The notes under the pieces were generated by a model. The model searched no databases and had not been told where the DNA came from. It saw only the letters and a program-made list of their open reading frames with translations. From Haloplanus sp. GDY1 (GTDB lineage: Archaea; Halobacteriota; Halobacteria; Halobacteriales; Haloferacaceae), in the NCBI RefSeq assembly GCF_023703775.1, contig NZ_CP098514.1, positions 248,001-312,000 of the forward strand: DNA of 64,000 nt, written 5' to 3'. Numbering within the stretch: position 1 is the stretch's first letter; the number at the start of each line of letters is the position of its first letter. Positions 1-7,783 of the stretch are shown here, piece by piece. The position numbers were made by a program, and so were the translations under genes.

Positions 1-191
1 AGCGGGGGCGGGAGCAGCCTCTCCGCGCTGGCGACGAGGAGGACGGCCCCGACCACGGGGAAGACGACGGCGACGGTGACCCGATTCTCCCGGATCAGGT
101 CGTCGAGTCGGGCCTGCAGTTCGGGCCGCGTCGACCGAGCCGCCGTCGTCGGGGCGGCGACCGCCCCGTCGCCGCCGTCCTCGCTACCCAT
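1..191 (-). CDS. cruF: Bisanhydrobacterioruberin hydratase CruF, 5' part (runs off window)
   Basis: Only the first 63 codons are present; the gene leaves the window at base 1. After a polar N-terminus the sequence enters a hydrophobic stretch (about residues 40-52, VTVAVVFPVVGAVLLVAS), as expected for a multi-spanning membrane protein. The start ATG at 191 overlaps the stop of the lycopene elongase gene by 8 bp, so the two are translationally coupled. CruF adds water to the C50 carotenoid ends in the last step to bacterioruberin. The assignment rests on the gene order crtD-lyeJ-cruF known from Haloarcula japonica plus the N-terminal look; the fragment alone is not diagnostic. Confidence 0.75.
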   Translation of the reverse strand, partial: MGSEDGGDGAVAAPTTAARSTRPELQARLDDLIRENRVTVAVVFPVVGAVLLVASAERLLPPP

Positions 192-1026
192 GCGCCAGCC
201 TCCAGAGCCCGCCCATCGTGAGGACGGCGCCCACCGCGGTGTTCACGGCCGGATACCACCAGTAGGCCCGCGAGACGTCGACCGAGGTCCCCGCCACGAG
301 GGCGACGGCAACGGGGTACAGGCCGAGCAGGAGGCCGAGTCGGGGGTCGAGGAGGCCGAAGGCGACGGCGGCGAGCGTCCAGCAGGCGGCACAGTAGGCG
401 TAGGTCCGCCGCTCGCCGAGGCGGGTGGCGGTCGTCTCGATGCCCGCCCGGCGGTCCGGTTCGATGTCGGGAATCGCGGAGAAGGTGTGCATCGCCATCG
501 ACCAGAGCCAGCCGCCGCCGACGGCCAGGACGGGAGGATGGGAGCCGGCGACGGCGGCGTAGGCGGCGGCGCCGGGCAGGACGTACAGGCCGTTCGAGAG
601 CGAGTCCAGCGGCGGCCGCGTCTTCAGGCGGAGTGGGGGTGCGCTGTAGGCGACGCCGAGGACGAGGAAGCCGCCGATCCAGAGCCACGCGACCCGGGGA
701 ACCAGGGCGAGCGGGAGGGCGACGAGCGCGCCGCACAGGGCGACGGCCGCGGGGATCAGGGAGTCGCCGCCGTACCGAACCTCCCGGGTTTCCTTCTTCG
801 GATTCTCCGCGTCGACGTCGGCGTCGAACACGTCGTTGACGCCGTACAGCAGGACGTTCGCGGGGAGCAGGAAGTACGCGAAGAGCGCGAGCGTCGCGGG
901 GGTGAACAGGGCCGCGGTCGAGCGTGCGCCGTAGACGACCCCCACCGCCACCGGGCCGGCCAGATAGAGCCAGAACCGCGGCCGCGAGGTCCGGAGCAGG
1001 TAGCGGAGGCGGTCGTCCGGCATCAT
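184..1026 (-). CDS. lyeJ: Lycopene elongase / 1,2-hydratase (UbiA prenyltransferase)
   Basis: 280-residue membrane prenyltransferase of the UbiA family. Two Asp-rich motifs are visible: NDVFDADVD at residues 64-72 and DIEPD at 187-191, which bind Mg-diphosphate of the C5 donor. Several hydrophobic helices fill the rest. In haloarchaea this enzyme adds two C5 units to lycopene and hydrates it, leading to C50 bacterioruberin. The start is ATG at 1026 (or the next ATG at 1023); it overlaps the stop of crtD (ATGATGA), so the three carotenoid genes form one coupled operon. Membrane-located. Confidence 0.88.
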   Translation of the reverse strand: MMPDDRLRYLLRTSRPRFWLYLAGPVAVGVVYGARSTAALFTPATLALFAYFLLPANVLLYGVNDVFDADVDAENPKKETREVRYGGDSLIPAAVALCGALVALPLALVPRVAWLWIGGFLVLGVAYSAPPLRLKTRPPLDSLSNGLYVLPGAAAYAAVAGSHPPVLAVGGGWLWSMAMHTFSAIPDIEPDRRAGIETTATRLGERRTYAYCAACWTLAAVAFGLLDPRLGLLLGLYPVAVALVAGTSVDVSRAYWWYPAVNTAVGAVLTMGGLWRLAHG

Positions 1027-2525
1027 CGGGCGTTCGCCATCGTCTCCGCCGTCAGGCGGCCGCTGATGAGGCACATGGGAACCCCGATGCCCGGGGTTGT
1101 GAACGACCCCGTGAAGTAGAGGCCGTCGACCTCGGTCGAGGCGTGTGGCGGCCGGAGCAACGAGGTCTGACGGAGCGTGTGCGCGAGGCCGAGGGCGGTG
1201 CCCTTCGTGCTGTTGTACCGGTCCGCGAACTCGGAGACGGAGAAGGTCTCCTCGACGACGATCCGGTCCCGGAGGTCGACCCCGGTGTGGTCGGCGATGT
1301 CCTCCAGCAGCAGGTCGCGGAACGCCGCCCGGCGCTCCGGCCCGTCGTCGAGGCCGGGCGCGATGGGCGCGAGAACGAACAGGTTGCTGTGGCCCTCGGG
1401 GGCGACGGTGTCGTCCGTCTCGCTCGGAACGCAGAGGTAGTAGGCGGGGTCCTCGGGCCACGTGGGGTCGTCGCCGAAGATGGTCTCGAAGTGGTCGTCC
1501 CAGTTCGTCGGGAGGACGAGCGTGTGGTGGGCCAGCGGTTCGACGTCACCCTCGACGCCGAGGTAGAGTAGGAACGCGGAGGGCGCGTAGGTGCGGGAGT
1601 CCCAGTAGTCGGCGTCGTACTGGCGGTCCTCGGGCACGAGGAGTTCCTGTTCGGTGTGGGCGTAGTCGGCGTCGGAGACCACCTCGTCGGGGAAGAACTC
1701 CCGGCCGTCCTCGGTGCGGACGGCGAACGCGCCCTCCCGGCCCCTGATCTCGGCGACGGGGTGGTCGGTCCGGAAGTCCACGCCGAGTTCCTCGGCCATG
1801 GCGACGACGCCGTCGACGACGCCCCCCATCCCGTCCTCGGGGTAGTAGACGCCGAGGTTGAAGTCGACGTGGCTCATCAGGTTGTAGAGCGCGGGCGTGT
1901 TGTTCGGCGCGCCGCCGAGGAAGACCAGCGAGTACTGGACGATCTGCTGGAGTTTGGGGTGGTCGAAGTAGTCCTCGACGTGGTCCTGCATCGTCCCCAG
2001 AAGCGAGAGACCGCGGGCGTAGCGGAGCACGTCGGGGTCGACGAAATCGCGGAGGCGGGAGCGGTCCTCGTAGACGAAGTGTTCCATGCCCACCTCGTAG
2101 GTGTAGGCCGCCTGCGCCAGGTAGTCGTCGAGCGCCTCGCCCGCGCCGGGTTCGTAGGCCTCGAAGGTCGCCCGGTTTTCCTCGAGGTCGGGAACCAGGT
2201 CGACCCGGTCGCCGTCCTTGAAGAAGATGCGATAGTGGGGGTCGAGGCGTTCGAGACCGTAATACCCCTCCGGGCGCCGCCCGAAGTCGCCGAAGAAGTC
2301 CTCGAAGACGTCGGGCATGAGATACCAGGAGGGCCCCATGTCGAACCGAAACCCGTCCGCATGGAGGCGGCTCGCGCGGCCGCCGAGTTGCTCGTTTTTC
2401 TCCAGTACGGTCACGTCCGCCCCGGCGTCCGCGAGGTAACAGGCCGTCGAGAGGCCGCCGAACCCGCCGCCGACGACGACGACCGACCGACCGTCGGCGT
2501 CGCCCACCGGCGCGCTGTCGTTCAT
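1023..2525 (-). CDS. crtD: Carotenoid 3,4-desaturase (CrtI/CrtD-type phytoene desaturase family)
   Basis: 500-residue flavoprotein of the CrtI family. The N-terminal dinucleotide-binding motif (VVVVGGGFGGLS, from residue 16) and the family C-terminal signature (YFTGSFTTPGIGVPM, near residue 472) are both present. As first gene of the crtD-lyeJ-cruF operon it most likely introduces the 3,4 double bonds during bacterioruberin synthesis. Family members desaturating phytoene (crtI) look alike, so the choice of CrtD over CrtI is made from gene order. Start ATG 2525; about 90 bp separates it from the next gene upstream, leaving space for its promoter. Confidence 0.82.
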   Translation of the reverse strand: MNDSAPVGDADGRSVVVVGGGFGGLSTACYLADAGADVTVLEKNEQLGGRASRLHADGFRFDMGPSWYLMPDVFEDFFGDFGRRPEGYYGLERLDPHYRIFFKDGDRVDLVPDLEENRATFEAYEPGAGEALDDYLAQAAYTYEVGMEHFVYEDRSRLRDFVDPDVLRYARGLSLLGTMQDHVEDYFDHPKLQQIVQYSLVFLGGAPNNTPALYNLMSHVDFNLGVYYPEDGMGGVVDGVVAMAEELGVDFRTDHPVAEIRGREGAFAVRTEDGREFFPDEVVSDADYAHTEQELLVPEDRQYDADYWDSRTYAPSAFLLYLGVEGDVEPLAHHTLVLPTNWDDHFETIFGDDPTWPEDPAYYLCVPSETDDTVAPEGHSNLFVLAPIAPGLDDGPERRAAFRDLLLEDIADHTGVDLRDRIVVEETFSVSEFADRYNSTKGTALGLAHTLRQTSLLRPPHASTEVDGLYFTGSFTTPGIGVPMCLISGRLTAETMANAR

Positions 2526-2612
2526 GCCCTCCCGTATGGACGTGATCCGTATATACTGCCCGCCGCCGACCGCGACGGTGATCGCCCGCCCGCGCCGCGT
2601 CCCGGATGCCTG

Positions 2613-4034
2613 TCACCCGTCCAGTCGGCCGTGCAGGACCTTGGCGGCGACGAGTACCGGATCCCACACCGGGCTGAACGGTGGGGCGTACGCCAGATCC
2701 AGCCGTTCGAGTTCGCCGACCGTCAGGTCGCTCTCGATGGCCGTCGCCAGCGTGTCGATCCGGATCGCCGCCCGGTCGCGGCCCGCGATGGCGCCCCCGA
2801 GGACCCGACCGGTCGTCCGGTCGGCCACGAGCGTGACCGTCGTCTCGTCGCCGCCGGGGTAGTACCCCGAGCGCGACCCCGCGGTGATCGTCTCGCTCGC
2901 GGGGTCGAAGCCGGCCGCCTCGGCCGCCGACTCGTCGGTGAGGCCGACCCGCCCACACTCCAGTTCGAAGGCCTTCACGACCGCCGTCCCGGCCACGTCG
3001 CCGACGGGCGTGGGATCGCCCGCGACCGTCGCCCCGACCGCCCGGCCGGCGCGGTTCGCGGTCAGTCCGAGCGGCACCCACGTCTCCTCGCCGGTCACCG
3101 CGTGCCGTGCCGTCGCGACGTCGCCCGCGGCGTAGACGGCGGGGAGGGTCGTCCGGCCGTAGGCGTCGGTGCGGACCGCGCCCGACGGGCCGCAGTCGAC
3201 GCCGGTGCCGTCGAGCAGTCCCGTGTTCGGTTCGACCCCGATGCCCACGACCGCCGCGTCGACCGGGAGCCGGTCGCCGTCGTGTTCGACCGCCTCGACC
3301 CGTCCGTCGCCGCGCAGCCCCTCGACCGGGCGGCCCGTGTGGACGGTCACCCCCTGCTCTTCGAGGTGGGCGGCCACGCGGTCGCCGACGGCCGTGCCGA
3401 ACGGGCCGAGGAGGCGATCGGAGCGCTGGAAGAGGTGGACGTCGAGGCCGCGGGCAGTCAGCGCCTCGGCCATCTCGACGCCGACGTAGCCGCCGCCGAC
3501 GATCCCCGCCCGCTCCGGCGGGTCGAGCGCCGCGTTGCGTTCGACGCGGGCCTCGTCGACGGGGCCGTCGCCGAGCCGTTCCCGGTCGTAAGCCGCGGGC
3601 GGCGTGAGATAGGCGTCGAGGGCGGCGGCGGAGTCGAGGCCGTGGATCGTGAAGACGCCGTCGAGGGAGGTGTCGAACGGCCCGGTCGACGCGCTCGCGC
3701 CCGTCGCCACCAGCAACTCGCCGTAGGGCTGTTCGAACCGCTCCCCCGGCCCCCTGACCGTCACGGTGCGGTCCTCGGGGGTCACCGAGACGACCTCGTG
3801 TTCGCGGCGCAGGTCGATGCCCCGGTCGGCGATCTCGGACGGCGACAGCGAGAGGAGGTCGGTCAGCCGCTCGACCGATCCCTTCACGAAGTAGGGTTCC
3901 CCACAGTGGGCGTAGGAGACCCACCGCCCCTGTTCGAAGACGACGACCTCGCGGTCGGTTTCGCGTCGGAACTTGCTCGCCGCGCTCAGACCGGCGGCGT
4001 CGCCACCGACGACGACGAAGGGATCGCGTGCCAT
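2613..4034 (-). CDS. FAD/NAD(P) disulfide oxidoreductase, CoA-disulfide reductase-like
   Basis: 473 residues. FAD motif near the N-terminus (VVVGGDAAGLS), single redox Cys at residue 44 in SYAHCGEPYF (the position used by CoA-disulfide reductases and NADH oxidases), NAD(P) motif (IVGGGYVGVEMAE) near residue 165, and a second FAD motif (YAAGDVA). The C-terminal dimerisation domain ends in LAYAPPFSPVWDPV, a hallmark of this group. Probably reduces CoA disulfide or related low-molecular thiol disulfides, or works as NADH oxidase; the substrate cannot be told from sequence. Cytoplasmic, monocistronic. Confidence 0.85.
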   Translation of the reverse strand: MARDPFVVVGGDAAGLSAASKFRRETDREVVVFEQGRWVSYAHCGEPYFVKGSVERLTDLLSLSPSEIADRGIDLRREHEVVSVTPEDRTVTVRGPGERFEQPYGELLVATGASASTGPFDTSLDGVFTIHGLDSAAALDAYLTPPAAYDRERLGDGPVDEARVERNAALDPPERAGIVGGGYVGVEMAEALTARGLDVHLFQRSDRLLGPFGTAVGDRVAAHLEEQGVTVHTGRPVEGLRGDGRVEAVEHDGDRLPVDAAVVGIGVEPNTGLLDGTGVDCGPSGAVRTDAYGRTTLPAVYAAGDVATARHAVTGEETWVPLGLTANRAGRAVGATVAGDPTPVGDVAGTAVVKAFELECGRVGLTDESAAEAAGFDPASETITAGSRSGYYPGGDETTVTLVADRTTGRVLGGAIAGRDRAAIRIDTLATAIESDLTVGELERLDLAYAPPFSPVWDPVLVAAKVLHGRLDG

Positions 4035-4107
4035 ACCCGTCGTTGGGCGACGGCCGTCAAAAACGTGTACCGCGTGCGCACCGAGCGTGCGCGACCGAGA
4101 ACCGACC

Positions 4108-4248
4108 TCAGAACCGACCGCGGCGGCGGAACAGCCGCGTCAGGAACCGCTCGACGCGACCGGGGGTGTTCGAGAGACGGGGCATCCCGGGCAGGTAGGG
4201 ACCGTCGTCGGCACGTCGGCCGCTACCCGTGTTGGGTGCGTTGCTCAT
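4108..4248 (-). CDS. Small basic protein, 46 aa, leaderless gene
   Basis: A short reading frame beginning MSNAPNTGSG and ending in an arginine-rich tail (RLFRRRGRF) then TGA. It would be ignored on length, but a TATA-like TTTAAA lies 27 bp before the ATG, exactly the spacing of haloarchaeal leaderless promoters. The N-terminal half is Pro/Gly rich, the C-terminal half has an amphipathic, strongly basic helix-like stretch (VERFLTRLF). I do not recognise a family. The frame lies alone between two longer genes. Expression is supported only by promoter geometry. Confidence 0.5.
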   Translation of the reverse strand: MSNAPNTGSGRRADDGPYLPGMPRLSNTPGRVERFLTRLFRRRGRF

Positions 4249-4274
4249 GTATTCCCGACTCGGGGCCGCACTGG

Positions 4275-4282
4275 TTTAAAAA
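4275..4282 (-). promoter_or_regulatory. TATA-like box for the 46-aa gene
   Basis: TTTTTAAA on the minus strand, ending 26-27 bp before the ATG at 4248. It sits in a conspicuously AT-rich island (about 4275-4325) between GC-rich genes. Such spacing implies transcription starting at or next to the start codon. Confidence 0.55.
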
Positions 4283-4394
4283 TTCTGAATTTAACTTTGC
4301 GTATAGCAAATTAACTTCCGTTATTGAGCAACGTTCACACGCGACCACCGCCACCCGTCCACGGATTCATACCCGTGCCGTCCAACGATCGGAC

Positions 4395-5087
4395 ATGGAC
4401 GACACGAGTGCGGTGGTCACGGGCGCCAGTCGCGGAATCGGGGCGAGCGTCGCGGCGGCGTTCGCCGCCGAGGGTGCGGACGTCACCTGCTGTGCGCGAC
4501 GCCGCGACGCCCTGGAGTCGGTCGTCGCGGACATCGCGGACGCTGGCGGTCGGGCCCGCGCCGTTCGGGCGGACGTGCGCGACGAGTTCGACGTCGAACG
4601 CCTGATGGAGGCGGCCGCCAGGGCGGTCGACGGCATCGACGTGGTGGTGGCGAACGCCGCGGTCAACCACGGCGACCCCGGGGCGAGTCCGCTCCACGAG
4701 GCGTCGTACTCCCGCTTCGACGACACCGTGCGGACGAACCTCCGGGGCGTCTTCGCGACCGTTCGGGAGGCCCTGCCCCACCTCGCTCCCGACGGTCGGA
4801 TCCTCGTTCCCTCGGGGGCCGTCGCCCGCGAGTCGACGGCCGGGATGGGCGCCTACGCCGTCTCGAAGGCGGGCGCCGAGGCGCTGGTCCGGGGGTTCGC
4901 GGCCGACCTGGAGCAGGCGGTCGGCGTCGTCGACCCCGGCTACGTCGCCACGGACCTGAGCGACGGCACGGGACGTGACCCGGACGAGGTGGCGCCGATG
5001 TTCGTCTGGGCCGCCCGCGACGCCGACGCGGAGGCCGTCGACGGCGAAGTCGTCGACCTGCGGGCGTGGAAGTCGGCGACGCGGTAG
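4395..5087 (+). CDS. Short-chain dehydrogenase/reductase (SDR)
   Basis: 230 residues, classical SDR. The cofactor motif TGASRGIG is at residues 9-16, the NAA motif at 87-89, and the catalytic triad can be placed as Ser140, Tyr154 and Lys158 (YAVSK). Substrate unknown; the NAD(P) preference is not clear though Arg residues at 35-37 would favour NADPH. Start ATG 4395 is preceded by a TATA-like TTCATA about 25 bp upstream, so the gene is likely leaderless. It is followed by a separate transporter gene after 49 bp. Confidence 0.85.
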   Translation: MDDTSAVVTGASRGIGASVAAAFAAEGADVTCCARRRDALESVVADIADAGGRARAVRADVRDEFDVERLMEAAARAVDGIDVVVANAAVNHGDPGASPLHEASYSRFDDTVRTNLRGVFATVREALPHLAPDGRILVPSGAVARESTAGMGAYAVSKAGAEALVRGFAADLEQAVGVVDPGYVATDLSDGTGRDPDEVAPMFVWAARDADAEAVDGEVVDLRAWKSATR

Positions 5088-5136
5088 CGATCGGCGAACC
5101 GAACGTATTATTAATATCATTGGTTTCGTTGTTAAT

Positions 5137-5955
5137 ATGCGACGCTCACTCGTCGGTCCCGTCGCCACCGCGGCGCTCGTGGGGCTGTCCTGGTTCGCGG
5201 TGACCGAGGGGACCTGGAAACTGCTGGGCATCTCGTGGGTCGCCTTCGCCGCGATGGCGTTCGGCATCCCGCTCGGCCGGCGGTCGCTCGGCGGGCGGCC
5301 GTGGACCCTCGTCTGGGGATACGGCCTCGCCAGCGGCGCGATGGTGACCAGTGCCGCCGTCTTCCTCGTCCCGCAGGCCATCGCCCACGACGCCACCTTC
5401 GGCGGGTTCGGCGTCGCGGCCGGTCTGCTGATCGGCTTCGCGGGTCACACCGTCGGCCACCGACTCGCCCACCTCGACTTGCCCTTCGACCGCACCGTGA
5501 CCGAACTCACCGCTCACGCCTTCTCGGCGGGACTCATCATCGGCGTCGTCTACGGCAACATGCCCGAGCTCGGTCCGATCCTCGGCCTCGCCATCGTCTC
5601 CCACAAGGGGCCGGCGGGCTACGCGGCCGCGCGCCGCCTCGTGACGAACGACCGCGACCCGACCGTCCTGCTCCTGCCGGCCGCCGGCGTCGGCATCGCG
5701 GCCATCCTCGCCAGCGCCGTCGCCCTGCCCACCGTCCCGACGGTCCGGGGCGTCGTCTTCGGGTTCGCCGCCGGCATCTTCCTCCACGTCGCGATGGACT
5801 TCCTGCCGCGGTGCGAACTCGGCAGCGACGTCCACGAACTGCTGACGGTGTCGGGCGACGCTCACGCCCTGCTGGACCGACTGCGGGTCCACGCCGTCCT
5901 CAGTACGGGCCTCGGCGGCGTCGCGGTGTTCGTCGCGTGGCTCCTGGTCTCGTAG
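5137..5955 (+). CDS. ZIP family metal transporter
   Basis: 272 residues with several predicted membrane helices. The region HAFSAGLIIGVVYGN followed by IVSHKGPAGYAAARR corresponds to the paired metal-binding helices 4 and 5 of ZIP proteins, with His residues kept. It likely imports or equilibrates a divalent cation such as Zn or Fe across the cytoplasmic membrane. The start at 5137 follows an AT-rich stretch with TATTATTAATAT and two copies of TTAATAT, giving promoter and perhaps operator; a metal-responsive repressor could bind there, which is an inference only. Confidence 0.75.
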   Translation: MRRSLVGPVATAALVGLSWFAVTEGTWKLLGISWVAFAAMAFGIPLGRRSLGGRPWTLVWGYGLASGAMVTSAAVFLVPQAIAHDATFGGFGVAAGLLIGFAGHTVGHRLAHLDLPFDRTVTELTAHAFSAGLIIGVVYGNMPELGPILGLAIVSHKGPAGYAAARRLVTNDRDPTVLLLPAAGVGIAAILASAVALPTVPTVRGVVFGFAAGIFLHVAMDFLPRCELGSDVHELLTVSGDAHALLDRLRVHAVLSTGLGGVAVFVAWLLVS

Positions 5956-5956
5956 G

Positions 5957-6292
5957 TTACGAGCCGTAGAGCCGTCGAAGCTGATACGAGATGCCGACGC
6001 CCGCCGCCAGCAACACCACGAGGTTGAACGCCGCCTGGAACAGCGAGCGGTACTCGTCGGTGATCCACGTCGCGATGACGTTCGACACGCTGAGGTACAG
6101 TCGGACGACGGCGACGAACGCGAGCAAGCCGAGAACGATCAGCACCGCGTAGTTGGCGTATCGCCGGACCCGGGCGCCCGAGTCTTCGTCGCCGCCCGTC
6201 TCCGATCCTCCGTCACCCGTCCGGGACGCTTCCGAACGGTCGTCGGTGTCGTCGTCGATGCTCGTCTCGGTGTCGGTGTTGCGCTCGCTCAT
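5957..6292 (-). CDS. Small membrane protein, two helices
   Basis: 111 residues. The first 40 are Asp/Ser/Thr-rich and disordered-looking, then YAVLIVLGLLAFVAVVRLYL and a second hydrophobic stretch near the C-terminus (FNLVVLLAAGVGI) form two membrane helices. It starts with ATG overlapping the stop of the upstream surface-protein gene (ATGA), so both are one operon and probably partners at the cell surface. It ends just after, and convergent with, the ZIP gene. No function is recognised. Confidence 0.72.
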   Translation of the reverse strand: MSERNTDTETSIDDDTDDRSEASRTGDGGSETGGDEDSGARVRRYANYAVLIVLGLLAFVAVVRLYLSVSNVIATWITDEYRSLFQAAFNLVVLLAAGVGISYQLRRLYGS

Positions 6293-7302
6293 TGACGTTT
6301 CCTCCGTGCGAGAAGTGCGGCGGCGACGACGGCGACGAGGGCCACGCCGACGCCGAAGCCGGAACCACCGCTGGCGGTCGGCATCCCCGTCCCCTCGGGC
6401 ACGGGCCGGTCGCCGTCGGCACCCTCGCCGCGGGTGAAGTCGCCGACTTCGAGTTCCACCTCGCGGCGCGTCTCGTTGACGCTGATCGTCTCCGTGGGGT
6501 CGAGGTTCGCGGCCCCGCGGGCGCTGTCGATGACGACGCCGTCCTTCCACAGCACCGCGTCGATGTAGTAGTTGTAGCCCGCGGGGACGGTCAGCCGGGT
6601 CTCGACCGTCTCGGTGCGTCCGGGGCGGATCGATCCCACCTGGACGGACGTGCGGTTGGCGACGATGTTCGAGTCGGCCTGTCGGAGCGTCACCGTGACC
6701 CGGAGGTCCTCCGGCTGTTCGTCGCCGCCGTTGGTCAGTGCCGACTGCACGGCGAGGGTCGTCCGGTTCCCCTCGGCCTCGGCGACCGAGAAGGAGACCG
6801 GCGGGAGCGCGTCCGCGGACGCGAACCGGACGTCGCTCCGAGCGTAGGGTGGCTGGAGGGCCTCGAGGCCGCGGAGTTCTCGCGCCCCGCTGTCGATCCG
6901 CTCGCCGTCGCGGTAGACGACCGCGTGGATCCGGTAGCCCCCCTCGCGTTCGACGGTCAGGGTCGTCGGCACCGCCACCTCGCGCTCCGCTGATAGGTTG
7001 CCGACGCTAACCGTTCGGGCCGTCTCGACCAGGCCGGACTCCGTGTCGACGGCCTGCACCCGCAGGCTGACGTTCCGTGCCGGCGGCCCGCGGTGCGAGA
7101 GGCGCGTCGTCACGTTCAGGGCGACCGTGTCGCCGGTCACGTCACCCGCCGAGATGTCCATGTCGGCGATGGTGACCGGCCCGGGACGAACCGGTCGCTC
7201 CTCGCTGGGGTCGGCGAGGGCACCGGGGGCGAGAACCGCCGCCACGACGGCCAGGAGGACGACGCCGACCGCCCCCGCGGCCAGCGCGGTTTCGCGACGC
7301 AT
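6289..7302 (-). CDS. Exported surface protein with C-terminal membrane anchor
   Basis: 337 residues. A signal peptide (residues 1-28, ending near ALA) is followed by two repeated beta-rich modules; each has a sentence-like pattern DAVVYRDGERIDSGAR / DAVLWKDGVVIDSARG, which suggests an internal duplication. The C-terminus has a Gly-rich linker, a hydrophobic helix and RRKRQ, resembling haloarchaeal PGF-CTERM-type anchored proteins though the PGF tripeptide itself is absent. Start chosen as MRRET at 7302 because the signal peptide begins there. Coupled to the small membrane protein downstream. Function unknown. Confidence 0.72.
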   Translation of the reverse strand: MRRETALAAGAVGVVLLAVVAAVLAPGALADPSEERPVRPGPVTIADMDISAGDVTGDTVALNVTTRLSHRGPPARNVSLRVQAVDTESGLVETARTVSVGNLSAEREVAVPTTLTVEREGGYRIHAVVYRDGERIDSGARELRGLEALQPPYARSDVRFASADALPPVSFSVAEAEGNRTTLAVQSALTNGGDEQPEDLRVTVTLRQADSNIVANRTSVQVGSIRPGRTETVETRLTVPAGYNYYIDAVLWKDGVVIDSARGAANLDPTETISVNETRREVELEVGDFTRGEGADGDRPVPEGTGMPTASGGSGFGVGVALVAVVAAALLARRKRQ

Positions 7303-7384
7303 GGACGGGGAAACTCGGGGACCGAGCAAATGCTTTGGGGAGGCTGAAACCCGCATTTATGCCTCCCGGCGACGTAGCTCCCCC

Positions 7385-7783
7385 ATGCGAACGTACGTCC
7401 TGGGGACCGACACGGTCGACACGAGCGCCGCGCTGTGTGACTACCTCGACGGGCGTCTCGCCCCCGACGATACGGTCCACGCCGTCAACTCCCTGTGGGG
7501 CGGCAAGCGCACCGACGCCGAGGCGGTCCGTGACGGCGAGGACGCCCTCAACGTCGTGGCGTCGCGCCTCGGTGCCCGCGCGGCGGTCGAGACCCACCAG
7601 TTCGTCCGCGGCAACGACCCCGCCGAGGACCTCCTCGCGCACGCCGAGTCGGTGGCCGCGGACGAACTCGTCGTCGGCGTGCGGAAACGCAACCCCACCG
7701 GGAAGGTCGTCTTCGGGAGCACGGCGCAGTCGGTCCTGCTCCGGTCGTCGCGGCCCGTCGCCGTCGTCCCGCTCGGCGGCTAG
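7385..7783 (+). CDS. Universal stress protein family (UspA)
   Basis: 132 residues with a single Usp fold. The C-terminal glycine-rich ATP-site region reads VVGVRKRNPTGKVVFGSTAQ followed by the family strand RPVAVVPL. The N-terminus MRTYVLGTDTVDTS is the usual first strand. A TATA-like TTTATG lies about 24-29 bp before the ATG, so the transcript is likely leaderless. The gene ends 4 bp inside the convergent ornithine cyclodeaminase-family gene. Role in stress handling is inferred from family only. Confidence 0.85.
   Translation: MRTYVLGTDTVDTSAALCDYLDGRLAPDDTVHAVNSLWGGKRTDAEAVRDGEDALNVVASRLGARAAVETHQFVRGNDPAEDLLAHAESVAADELVVGVRKRNPTGKVVFGSTAQSVLLRSSRPVAVVPLGG

Noticed and set aside
1656-4370. 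Very long open frame on the plus strand opposite crtD and the flavoprotein gene
   Set aside because: It is an antisense shadow typical of GC-rich DNA; only its last part from 4395 is a real gene (SDR).
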